A DNA stretch of 64,000 nt, from assembly GCF_001421505.1 (NCBI RefSeq), contig NZ_LMKL01000007.1, forward strand, positions 62,001 to 126,000, written 5' to 3'. Shown piece by piece: positions 44,944-53,297 of this stretch; position 1 is the first letter of the stretch; each line of letters opens with the position of its first letter. The notes beneath the pieces are model-generated. The model saw only the letters and a list, made by a program, of their open reading frames with translations, was not told the DNA's origin and searched no databases. This stretch comes from Sphingomonas sp. Leaf17 (GTDB lineage: Bacteria; Pseudomonadota; Alphaproteobacteria; Sphingomonadales; Sphingomonadaceae). The position numbers were made by a program, and so were the translations under genes.

Positions 44944-46548
44944 ATGCCGAGTTTCAAGCGCATCAGCCTTGTTCTGCTGACCAGCACCGCCGCCCTGAGC
45001 CTGGCCGGCTGCGGCGGCGCAGACAGCGTCGCATCGCCCGGTGATGGCGTGATCGTCGTGCCGACGACACCAGCCCCGACGCCGACGCCGACCGGCACCC
45101 CCACGCCGACCGCCGGAACGCCCGCCGCGTCGTGCCCGACCGGCACCACCGACGTTGGCGTCATCGGCGCGTTCCGTTCGTGCCGCATCCCGTCGCTCAT
45201 CACGTCGGCGCTGACGCTGCCGCGCGCGACCGGCGTCGCTTACGAAATCAACGGCCGTGTCGACGTCGGCGTCGATGTCGGCGGGGCCGGAACCGCACCC
45301 GGCGGCGTGTCGGCCACGCTGACCGTCGCGCCGGGCGTGCTGGTCTATGCCAACACCACCAACAGCGACAACGACTTCCTGGTCGTGAACCGCGGATCGC
45401 GTCTGGTTGCCGAGGGTACCGAGACGCTGCCGATCGTGTTCACCGCAGACGCCAACATAACGGGGCGTACGTCAGCGGGCGCACCATTGACGGACGAATC
45501 CCAGGGCCTGTGGGGCGGCATCATCCTGGCCGGGCGCGCGCCGGTCAGCAACTGCAACACGACGGTCGCCGGCGGATCGGCCACCTGCGAGAACGTGGTC
45601 GAGGGCACGTCGAACGCGCTGTACGGCGGCGCGACGCCGACCGACAACAGCGGCACCATCCGCTACGTCCAGATCCGCTATTCGGGCACGGTCATCAGCC
45701 CGAACAACGAACTGCAGGGCCTGACCATGGGCGGCACCGGGTCGGGTACGACGGTCGACCACATCCAGATCCACAACAGTTCGGACGACGGCATCGAGAT
45801 TTTCGGCGGTCGCACCAACCTGCGCTACCTGGCGTTCACCGGTGCGGACGATGACGGCCTGGATACCGATGTGGGCTGGCAGGGCTTCGCACAGTTCGTG
45901 CTGGCGATCCAGAAGCCGACCAACACCCAGACCGACAATTACTCGACCGAGATCGACTCGAACGGCAACGAGGATGCGCTACCGCGCCAGCGCTATACGC
46001 TCGCCAACTTCACCTTCGTCTCGACGACGGCGGCAACGAACGCCGCAATCCGCATCCGCGGTGGTGCGGACGTCCGCATGGTCAACGGCATCGTCACTGG
46101 CCCGACCGCCTGCCTGAACATCGTCGCGGGTGCCGATGCCAGCGGCAAGACCACGATCCGCGCCGCCAATTCGGCGCTGGACGATCAGGGGCCGCCGCTG
46201 TTCAATTCGGTTCTGTTCGGCTGCGCGACGCCCTATTCTGAAACGACGGTCAACGGCATCACCGTGACCAGCGCCGAGCAGCGCGCGGTCTTCACCGCCG
46301 GCACGAACAATGTCGAAAGCGCGACCGGTTTGCTCAGCAACACCTTCTACCCCGCCGGTGTCGCCACCACGACGACGCCGTTCAACGCCGCGACGCTGAA
46401 CCCGTCGGGCACCGCCTTCCTGGTCCAGACCGGGTTCGTCGGTGCGATCAGCGGGGCCAGCGACACGTCGTTCCAGGGTTGGACCTGCAATTCCAACCGC
46501 GCGACCTTCGGCACCACCAGCCGCGCCTGCACGACCGTCACCTCGTAA
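44944..46548 (+). CDS. ElpS-like extracellular lipoprotein, probable type II secretion substrate
   Basis: 534-residue lipoprotein: signal with lipobox SLAGC (Cys22), a Pro/Thr linker, then a repetitive Gly/Asn/Thr-rich body likely to fold as a right-handed beta-helix (NSSDDGIEIFGGRTNLRYL, ADDDGLDTD, QGLWGGIILAGRAP; each shown in part). The Caulobacter lipoprotein ElpS, encoded beside gsp and TonB-receptor genes, is released by type II secretion under phosphate starvation; organisation and character match. Asp-rich turns could bind Ca2+ or phosphate esters. GGGAG lies 9 bases before the ATG. Six Pho-box-like repeats precede it and a strong hairpin follows. Confidence 0.7.
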   Translation: MPSFKRISLVLLTSTAALSLAGCGGADSVASPGDGVIVVPTTPAPTPTPTGTPTPTAGTPAASCPTGTTDVGVIGAFRSCRIPSLITSALTLPRATGVAYEINGRVDVGVDVGGAGTAPGGVSATLTVAPGVLVYANTTNSDNDFLVVNRGSRLVAEGTETLPIVFTADANITGRTSAGAPLTDESQGLWGGIILAGRAPVSNCNTTVAGGSATCENVVEGTSNALYGGATPTDNSGTIRYVQIRYSGTVISPNNELQGLTMGGTGSGTTVDHIQIHNSSDDGIEIFGGRTNLRYLAFTGADDDGLDTDVGWQGFAQFVLAIQKPTNTQTDNYSTEIDSNGNEDALPRQRYTLANFTFVSTTAATNAAIRIRGGADVRMVNGIVTGPTACLNIVAGADASGKTTIRAANSALDDQGPPLFNSVLFGCATPYSETTVNGITVTSAEQRAVFTAGTNNVESATGLLSNTFYPAGVATTTTPFNAATLNPSGTAFLVQTGFVGAISGASDTSFQGWTCNSNRATFGTTSRACTTVTS

Positions 46549-46557
46549 CGACCGGCG

Positions 46558-46601
46558 GCGCAGGGGTGGCCGGTCGCCGGCCACCCCTGCGCGTCGTTTT
46601 T
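46558..46601 (+). terminator. strong terminator between the lipoprotein and TonB receptor genes
   Basis: A perfect 16-bp stem (46558-46573 with 46577-46592), TCG loop, then GTCGTTTTT. Only 33 bases remain to the TonB receptor ATG, too few for a full separate promoter, so partial read-through is expected, giving more lipoprotein than receptor. Confidence 0.85.
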
Positions 46602-46634
46602 CCAGATATCTGTTCGCGCTGCCCGGGGGCCTCC

Positions 46635-49331
46635 ATGAAAAAATCCGTTCTCGTCACCGTCCTTCTTGCGACGACGACCCTGGTGCCCGCCCATGCGCTG
46701 GCCCAGAGCACGTCCGCTCCGGCCGGATCGGTGGCGGCCCCCGCCGCCGGCACGCCCGCCGCCCCGCAGGCGCAGGCCGAACAGGCGCAGGAGCAGGTCG
46801 ACGTCTCCACGCCGGGCGGCGCGGATACCGAGGAGATCGTCGTCGTCGGCCGCAATATTCCCAGCGTCGTCCGCTCGACGCCGGAGGTCATCAGCGTCCT
46901 GTCGTCGGCCGATATCGCACGGACGGGTGAGGGCGACATCGCCGGCGCGCTCAGCCGCGTCACCGGCCTGTCGGTGGTCGGCAACGGCTTCGTCTATGTC
47001 CGGGGTCTTGGCGATCGCTATTCCTCGTCGCTTCTGAACGGGTCGCCGCTGCCGTCGCCCGAACCGCTGCGTCGCGTCGTGCCGCTCGACATCTTCCCGA
47101 CCAACGTCGTCGCGTCGGCGCTGGTGCAGAAGAGCTATTCGGTCAATTATCCCGGCGAGTTCGGCGGCGGCGTCATCAACCTGACGACCAAGGCGGTGCC
47201 GGAAAAGACGTTCCTGCAAATCGGCGGCTCGGTCGGCGCGGACACGGTGACGACCAGCGAGCTTGGCTATACCTATTATGGCAGCCGCAGCGACTGGACC
47301 GGGTTCGACGATGGCGAGCGGACCGTGCCCGGCTTCATCAAGGATGCCGGCATCAATGGAACGTCGCCGACATCGGCGCAGATCACCGGCCTGTCGAACG
47401 CGCCGACGACGCTGCTCCAGCGCAACAACCAGCTGCCGGCCAATTTCTCCTATGACGGCAGCTTCGGCACATCGGTCGATGTCGGCTCGACCCGGCTTGG
47501 CGTGATCGCGTCGGCGGGCCTCAGCAACACCTGGCGCACGCGCGACGCGACGCAGCAGGTCAGCGACGACGTCGGCGGCATCCTGACGCGCGACTTCCGC
47601 ACCGTGCTGACCGACAACCGGGCGATCGTGAACGGCCTGCTCGGCTTCGGCGCGGAGTTCGGCGAGAACAAGATCCGCTTCACCAACCTGTATGTCCACG
47701 ACACGGTGAAGCAGGGGCGTCTGGCCGCAGGGTCTACCGCGAACATCGGCGTGCTGCCGGGCGGCATCCAGCCGTTCATCATCCAGAACACGTCATTCTT
47801 TGAGCGCCAGCTGATCGACAGCCAGCTGACCGGTGAATTCAAGATCGGCGACTTCGCGTTCGACGCGCGCGGATCCTATGCCAACACGCGCCGCGATTCG
47901 CCGTACGAGCGCAGCTTCACCTATCAGTACAACGACACGTTCAAGGATTATACCAACAACCTCAGCGGGTTGCAGGGTGCGTCGATCGCGTTCAGCGAGC
48001 TGGAGGAAAATCTCTGGTCGGGGCAGGCGAACCTGACGTGGAACGTGCCGTTCGACCGGCCCTTCGCGCTGTCGGTCGGCTATGCCTATACCGACACCAG
48101 CCGTACATCGAGCCGCTATACCTTCCAGTATCAGAACGCGAACAACGGCCCGGTGCCGGATATCTACGCGCAGCAGCGGCCGGATTACCTGACGTCGGAC
48201 TTCACGGTGCTGACCAACGGTATTTACCTGCGCAACACGTCGACGGGGCAGGGCGCGGCCGCCTATGACGCCAGCCTGAAGGTGCATGGCGCATACGGCC
48301 AGGTCGAGGGCGAGATCGCCGACGGGCTGCGCGCGACGGTCGGCGTCCGGTACGAGACGGCCGACGAGCGGGTGCAGCCATCGGGCAACGCGCTGGCCAC
48401 CAACCTGTCGCGCGACTATTTCCTGCCCGCCGTGACGGTGACGTACAATTTTGCGGCCGACATGCAGGCGCGGTTCCACCTGTCCAAGACGATCGCCCGC
48501 CCGCAGTTCCGCGAGCTTGCGCCCCAGCTGTACCAGGATTTCGAGAGCGATCGCCTGTTCTTCGGCAACGCGGCGCTGCAGGATTCGCAGTTGTACAATG
48601 CCGAGGCGCGGTATGAATGGTATTTCGGCAAGGAGCAGCGGCTGAGCTTCGCCGGCTTCTACAAGCGGATCGACAACCCGATCGAGGCGGTCGGCTTCTT
48701 CCCGGCCGGCACCGACACGTTGCAGACCGGTTTCGCCAATGCGCCGAAGGCGACGTTGTACGGTGGCGAGTTCGAGAGCCAGAAGTATGTGCCGCTCGAC
48801 TGGATCGGCAGCCCGTTCTTCGACAGCCGTCGCCTCGTGCTGGTGGCGAACTATACCTACACCAAGTCGAAGATCAGCGCGGCCGACGAGCTGATCGCCA
48901 GCCCGTTCCAGTCGGGAACGGCGGTCACGCTGCGCCCGGCCAACGTGCTGTTCCGCGACGGTGCCCCGCTGACCGGGCAGTCGGACCATCTGGTCAATCT
49001 CCAGTTGGGGATCGAGGACAAGAAGTCGCTGTCGCAGCTGACCTTGCTGTTCAACTATGCCAGCGACCGCGTGACGACGCGTGGACCGGTGGCGGCATCG
49101 GGCGGCGTCCGCCTGCCCGACCTGATCGAGCATCCCGGCATCCGTTTCGACGTGGTGGCGCGGCAGGGGATCTACGTCCTCGACAAGACGATCGAGGTGA
49201 AGTTCGAGGCGCGCAACCTGACCGGCACCGGCTACCGCGAGTTCCAGACGTTCGACAACGGCGCGCAGGTGGATATCAACCGGTACAAGCTGGGCCGGGT
49301 GTTCACGCTGGGGGCGAGCGTTCAGTTCTGA
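46635..49331 (+). CDS. TonB-dependent outer-membrane receptor
   Basis: 898-residue receptor. Signal peptide to about residue 24 (HALA), an Ala/Gln-rich linker, a TonB-box-like EEIVVVG, plug domain (SVVRSTPEVISVLSSADIAR ... YVRGLGDRYSSSLLNG, shown in part) and a 22-strand barrel ending GRVFTLGASVQF. The SDWTGFDDGERTVPGF motif places it in the receptor class that often pairs with ElpS-like lipoproteins, in which I would expect uptake of a phosphate-containing or other organic compound; substrate unproven. Downstream of a strong hairpin, probably in the elpS transcript. Confidence 0.92.
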   Translation: MKKSVLVTVLLATTTLVPAHALAQSTSAPAGSVAAPAAGTPAAPQAQAEQAQEQVDVSTPGGADTEEIVVVGRNIPSVVRSTPEVISVLSSADIARTGEGDIAGALSRVTGLSVVGNGFVYVRGLGDRYSSSLLNGSPLPSPEPLRRVVPLDIFPTNVVASALVQKSYSVNYPGEFGGGVINLTTKAVPEKTFLQIGGSVGADTVTTSELGYTYYGSRSDWTGFDDGERTVPGFIKDAGINGTSPTSAQITGLSNAPTTLLQRNNQLPANFSYDGSFGTSVDVGSTRLGVIASAGLSNTWRTRDATQQVSDDVGGILTRDFRTVLTDNRAIVNGLLGFGAEFGENKIRFTNLYVHDTVKQGRLAAGSTANIGVLPGGIQPFIIQNTSFFERQLIDSQLTGEFKIGDFAFDARGSYANTRRDSPYERSFTYQYNDTFKDYTNNLSGLQGASIAFSELEENLWSGQANLTWNVPFDRPFALSVGYAYTDTSRTSSRYTFQYQNANNGPVPDIYAQQRPDYLTSDFTVLTNGIYLRNTSTGQGAAAYDASLKVHGAYGQVEGEIADGLRATVGVRYETADERVQPSGNALATNLSRDYFLPAVTVTYNFAADMQARFHLSKTIARPQFRELAPQLYQDFESDRLFFGNAALQDSQLYNAEARYEWYFGKEQRLSFAGFYKRIDNPIEAVGFFPAGTDTLQTGFANAPKATLYGGEFESQKYVPLDWIGSPFFDSRRLVLVANYTYTKSKISAADELIASPFQSGTAVTLRPANVLFRDGAPLTGQSDHLVNLQLGIEDKKSLSQLTLLFNYASDRVTTRGPVAASGGVRLPDLIEHPGIRFDVVARQGIYVLDKTIEVKFEARNLTGTGYREFQTFDNGAQVDINRYKLGRVFTLGASVQF

Positions 49332-49340
49332 CGATACAAT

Positions 49341-49420
49341 CCGTCGTTGCGAGCGTAGCGAAGCAATCCAGGACGTCTTGCCTGTGGCCCTGGATTGCGT
49401 CGCTACGCTCGCAATGACGG
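49341..49420. repeat. 30-bp inverted repeat resembling a dispersed alphaproteobacterial element
   Basis: The left arm includes GTTGCGAGCGTAGCGAAGCA and ATCCAG; the right arm CTGGATTGC and GCTACGCTCGCAATGACGG. The arms pair over about 28-30 bases. A T6 run follows at about 49424, so it can also terminate the receptor gene. Sequences with this arm are, from memory, widely scattered in alphaproteobacterial genomes. Confidence 0.8.
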
Positions 49421-49491
49421 AAGTTTTTTGGATGCGGGCGTGATCTGATCAGGTCGGTAGGCGGAACCGTGCGGACAACAACCTCGTCCGC

Positions 49492-50166
49492 CTAACTCCA
49501 CGGCCGTTCGCGATACCATTTTGTAATCACGTATTTCACGCCCGCGCGGACTTTCATGCCGTGGTGGATCGTCGCCGGGTTCAGCGATCCGTCGGGCCGT
49601 CGGTTGTTCCAGGCAACGACTTTTCCAACCTCCGGCTGGATGATCTTGTCGATCGCCTTGAACCGGGTCGCGCCGCCGGCCTCGGGCTGGTTCAGATAGA
49701 CCATGACGGTCCAGGTGCGATTGCCGGGAATCTTGCAGTGATCCCAGTAATCCAGACCCTTCGGCTCGAAATAATCGGTGTGGCCTTTGAATTCCTGACC
49801 GACCGCATAACGCTGGCCCTGAAGCGGTTCGCCGTACGCCGGGTCCAGCCCGGTCAGCGCGGCGAGGAGCGTTTCGGTGTCGATGACCACCGGGTCGGCG
49901 GCGTTCAGATCGCCGGTCTCGCTGGTGCGATAGGTCGGGTCGCCGTTCGAATCGGCGATGGTCGATGGCCGCCGCACCCGGTCTATCCGTTCGATCAGCG
50001 CGGTGCACAGCCCCGGCGACAGGAAGTCACGGCGGACGAACAGCGTCAGTTTGGGACTCGGCACGCGCTGTACCGCGCGATAGCCGAGGATGCGCGTTTC
50101 GACCGCCGCGGCATCAAGGCCGCCGGCCAGAAAGGGGGCGGAAGGCGGAGGATTCGACATCGGCAT
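49492..50166 (-). CDS. 2-oxoglutarate/Fe(II)-dependent dioxygenase, prolyl 4-hydroxylase-like
   Basis: 224 residues. The facial triad is HTD (GHTDYFEP, about residue 140) and the distal His in ATIHHGMKV, with the 2-oxoglutarate-binding Lys/Arg in VKYVITKWYRERPW. The prolyl-4-hydroxylase subgroup hydroxylates proline in proteins; substrate unknown, but Pro-rich linkers of the neighbouring secreted lipoprotein are an obvious candidate. ATG 50166 is used; ATG 50160 is possible. A Pho-box-like site lies just upstream, divergent from gspC. Confidence 0.85.
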   Translation of the reverse strand: MPMSNPPPSAPFLAGGLDAAAVETRILGYRAVQRVPSPKLTLFVRRDFLSPGLCTALIERIDRVRRPSTIADSNGDPTYRTSETGDLNAADPVVIDTETLLAALTGLDPAYGEPLQGQRYAVGQEFKGHTDYFEPKGLDYWDHCKIPGNRTWTVMVYLNQPEAGGATRFKAIDKIIQPEVGKVVAWNNRRPDGSLNPATIHHGMKVRAGVKYVITKWYRERPWS

Positions 50167-50179
50167 GGCCCCAATCGCT

Positions 50180-50197
50180 ATGACCCGAAGATGACAG
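50180..50197 (-). promoter_or_regulatory. Pho-box-like site upstream of the dioxygenase gene
   Basis: Minus strand CTGTCATCTTCGGGTCAT: first half-site matches the CTGTCAT consensus fully, the second (GGGTCAT) differs at two bases, with correct 11-bp phasing. It ends only 14 bases before ATG 50166, close for a standard PhoB promoter, so translation may start later or the site may act differently. Confidence 0.5.
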
Positions 50198-50271
50198 GCC
50201 TGTTGCACACCATTGACGCACAACTGTAACCTGCGATGCGTAGGGCGAATGCCGGGTCGGGGTCCAGTTTG

Positions 50272-51087
50272 ATGCGCTTGAAAGTCGACGCGCGAGCACG
50301 CCGGATGGTACGGCGGCTGCCCGTCATCAATATCTATTCGTTCGCCGAACTCGTGCTGCTGGCCGGGTTGGCGACGCAGGCCGCGCGGCTGCTCTGGGCG
50401 ATCGCCACACCGGTTGGTCCGCTGGGCGACTGGCGGCCGGCCGCGCCGGCGCTGTCGGGTACGCCGGTCGAGATCCTGTCGGGGTTCGATCCGTTCTTCC
50501 GGCTGGCCGGACAGGCGGGTCCTTCGGTCGTCACCACCCTGCAACTGCAATTGTTCGGCATCCGCATCGACGAGGCGATGGGGCGTGGTTCCGCGATCAT
50601 CGCCGGGCCGGACAAGGTGCAGAACAGCTGGTCGGTCGGTGATGAAATCCTGCCCGGCGTCCGGTTGAAGGCCGTGGCGTTCGACCATGTCGTCATCGAC
50701 CGTGGCGGGGTGGACGAGGATCTGTTCCTCGATCAGTCGGGCGGCACTGGCGCGGCACCGGTCGTTACGGGCGGTTTACCCGCCGGTGGCGCAGCCGGCG
50801 CGGGCATTCCGATCGGCCAGCTGAAAAGCGAGATCGGCTTCATACCCCGGATCGACAATGGTCGCCTGAGCGGGCTGGTCGTCCGGTCGGCGGGCACCGG
50901 CGCGGCCTTTCGCCAGGCCGGGCTTCAGGACGGCGATGTGGTGACCGCGATCGGCGGCCGCCCTGTCACTGGTCCGAACGATCTCGAACGCGTTTCCGCC
51001 GATTTTGCCGGCGGCGGCAATATTCCCATCACCGTCGAGCGTGGCGGCCAGACGCTGCCCCTCGCCATCACGATCGCTGCACCATGA
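50272..51087 (+). CDS. gspC: type II secretion protein GspC (PDZ type)
   Basis: 271 residues: one membrane helix (about 22-42), homology-region domain (LQLFGIRIDEAMGRGSAII near residue 90) and a C-terminal PDZ domain (AGLQDGDVVTAIGGRPVTG). GspC links the inner-membrane platform to the secretin and helps select substrates. ATG 50272 has GGGG about 9 bases upstream; ATG 50236 lacks one. Its stop overlaps gspD (ATGA). Confidence 0.88.
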   Translation: MRLKVDARARRMVRRLPVINIYSFAELVLLAGLATQAARLLWAIATPVGPLGDWRPAAPALSGTPVEILSGFDPFFRLAGQAGPSVVTTLQLQLFGIRIDEAMGRGSAIIAGPDKVQNSWSVGDEILPGVRLKAVAFDHVVIDRGGVDEDLFLDQSGGTGAAPVVTGGLPAGGAAGAGIPIGQLKSEIGFIPRIDNGRLSGLVVRSAGTGAAFRQAGLQDGDVVTAIGGRPVTGPNDLERVSADFAGGGNIPITVERGGQTLPLAITIAAP

Positions 51088-53297
51088 AGTCTTTGTATCT
51101 AGTCCCGGCCGCCCTTGTCGCGCTCGCCACACCGGTTTCTGCGCAGACGACGCTGAACGTCCGCGACGCCGATATCCGTGCGTTCATCGCGGACGCGGCC
51201 AAGGTGACGGGCCGGACGTTCATCATCGACGCGCGGGTGAACGGCAAGGTGACGGTGGTGACCGACCGCCCGCTTAGCCGCTCGGAATATTTCGAGGTGT
51301 TCCTGTCGACCCTGCGCGCCAACGGGCTGGTCGCGGTGCCGACCGCCGGCGGCGCGTTCCGGGTCCAGCCGGTCGACAATGCGGCCTCCCAACCGAGCCG
51401 GATCGGGTCGGCCGGGGCCAACCGCAACGCTTATGTGACAGAGATCATCCGCCTGCGATCGGTCGACGCGACATCGGCGGTGGAGACGGTGCGGCCGCTG
51501 GTCAGTGCGCAGGGGTCGGTGACGGCCAATCGCGGCGGCAACAGCCTGGTCGTCGTCGATTTCGCCGATAACGTCCGCCGTATCCGCGAAGTCGTGCGCC
51601 AGTTCGATACCGATCGTGCGACCACGCGGGTCGTCGCGCTGAAAAACGCCGGCGCGCGCGAGATCGCGACCGCGCTGCAAAGCCTGTCGGGCGGCGGCGC
51701 TGCTCCGGCCGGGCAGGCGGGCGCGACGGCCTCGTCCGGTGGCGGCGTGTCGGTGGTCGCGGTCGAAAGCTCCAACTCGGTTGCACTGCGCGGGGAGGCG
51801 TCGGCCGTCGCGCGGCTGGCGCAGGTCGCGATCGACCTGGACCAGAAGGCGCGCAGCGGCACCGAGATCAAGGTCGTGTTCCTGGAGAATGCCGACGCCG
51901 AGGAATTGCTGCCGGTATTGCAGGAACTGGTCGGCCAGACCCCGACCCAGCCGACCCAGCGCAATTCGACCTTTGGCCAGAGCCGCAACAATTCCAGCGG
52001 CACGAGCACCGGGTCGGTGCCGTTGCCGCAGCAGCAGATCCAGTCGCCGCAGCCCGCGACGTCCGGCGGGTCGGGCAGTGGCGAGGCCGCGATCACGACG
52101 CAGGGCGGACGGACGGCGGCGGTCATCACGCGCTTTGCCGGTGCCAACGCGATCGTCATTGCGGCACCCGCCGAAGTGCAGCGGCAATTGTCCGACGTGA
52201 TCCGCCAGCTCGACACCCGCCGCGCGCAGGTGCGGGTCGAGGCGATCGTCGCCGAAGTGTCCGACACCACTGCCAGCCGGCTGGGCGTGCAGTTCCTGCT
52301 CGCAGGGTTGCCGGGCAGCGGTATTCCGTTCCTGAGCACGTCGTTCCAGAACTCCGCGCCCAACCTGCTGACCATCGCCGGCGCGATCGGCGCGCGCCAG
52401 CTGGGGCAGACGACGGTCACGACCAACGGCACGACGACGGTCACCGCGACCAACAGCGCCGCCGGGGACTCGCTGGCGCAATCGGCGATCCAGTCGATCC
52501 TGTCGGCGGGCGGCGGTTTCGGCGGCATGGCGACGACGATCGGCAGCCAGGCGATCTTCGGGTCGATCATCAACGCGGTGAAAAGCGACACGACGTCCAA
52601 CCTGTTGCAGGTGCCGTCGATCACCACGCTGGACAACAAGGAAGCACATATCCTGGTCGGTCAGGAGATTCCGATCACTACGGGTCAGACGCTCAGCCAG
52701 AACTTCGACAACGCATTCCGCACCGTGCAGCGCGAGAATGTCGGCATCCAGCTGGACGTGACGCCGCAGATCAATTCGTCCGGCTCGGTCAAACTGTTCG
52801 TCCACCAGCAGGTCAGCTCGATCGCCGGGCCGGTGTCGAGCGACAACAGCGACCTGATCCTGAACAAGCGGGAGGCGGAGACGACGACGATCGTCGACGA
52901 CGGTCAGATCGCGGTCATCGCCGGATTGCTCGACGATAACGAACGGCGGACGATCGAGAAGATCCCGTTGCTCGGCGACCTGCCCGGGATCGGCGCGCTG
53001 TTCCGCTCCAAGGCGAAGTCGCGGACCAAGACCAACCTGATGATCTTCATCCGCCCGACGATCCTGCGCACGGCCGAGGATACGCGGCGGGTGACCGAGC
53101 AGCGTTACGGCTATCTGCGGTTGCAGCAGGGGTTGCAGCACAGCGGCGAGGAACCGTCGATCGACCAGCTGGTGCGCGATTACATGGGCGCGGCCGCCCC
53201 GATCCCGTCCGCCCCGGTGCCGGGCAACATCGACGATCCGCGCATCGCCGTGCCGGTGGCCAAGCCGGCGGTGCCGCCGCGCAAGGGGCGGCGATGA
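51084..53297 (+). CDS. gspD: type II secretion secretin GspD
   Basis: 737-residue outer-membrane secretin. Signal peptide to ATPVSA (about 20), N0 and N1-N3 domains with a Ser/Gly/Gln-rich insert near 290-340, then the secretin core (VEAIVAEVSD, VPSITTLDNKEAHILVGQEIP, VGIQLDVTPQI) and a C-terminal S-like tail. Forms the exit channel. ATGA overlap with gspE. Confidence 0.95.
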   Translation: MKSLYLVPAALVALATPVSAQTTLNVRDADIRAFIADAAKVTGRTFIIDARVNGKVTVVTDRPLSRSEYFEVFLSTLRANGLVAVPTAGGAFRVQPVDNAASQPSRIGSAGANRNAYVTEIIRLRSVDATSAVETVRPLVSAQGSVTANRGGNSLVVVDFADNVRRIREVVRQFDTDRATTRVVALKNAGAREIATALQSLSGGGAAPAGQAGATASSGGGVSVVAVESSNSVALRGEASAVARLAQVAIDLDQKARSGTEIKVVFLENADAEELLPVLQELVGQTPTQPTQRNSTFGQSRNNSSGTSTGSVPLPQQQIQSPQPATSGGSGSGEAAITTQGGRTAAVITRFAGANAIVIAAPAEVQRQLSDVIRQLDTRRAQVRVEAIVAEVSDTTASRLGVQFLLAGLPGSGIPFLSTSFQNSAPNLLTIAGAIGARQLGQTTVTTNGTTTVTATNSAAGDSLAQSAIQSILSAGGGFGGMATTIGSQAIFGSIINAVKSDTTSNLLQVPSITTLDNKEAHILVGQEIPITTGQTLSQNFDNAFRTVQRENVGIQLDVTPQINSSGSVKLFVHQQVSSIAGPVSSDNSDLILNKREAETTTIVDDGQIAVIAGLLDDNERRTIEKIPLLGDLPGIGALFRSKAKSRTKTNLMIFIRPTILRTAEDTRRVTEQRYGYLRLQQGLQHSGEEPSIDQLVRDYMGAAAPIPSAPVPGNIDDPRIAVPVAKPAVPPRKGRR

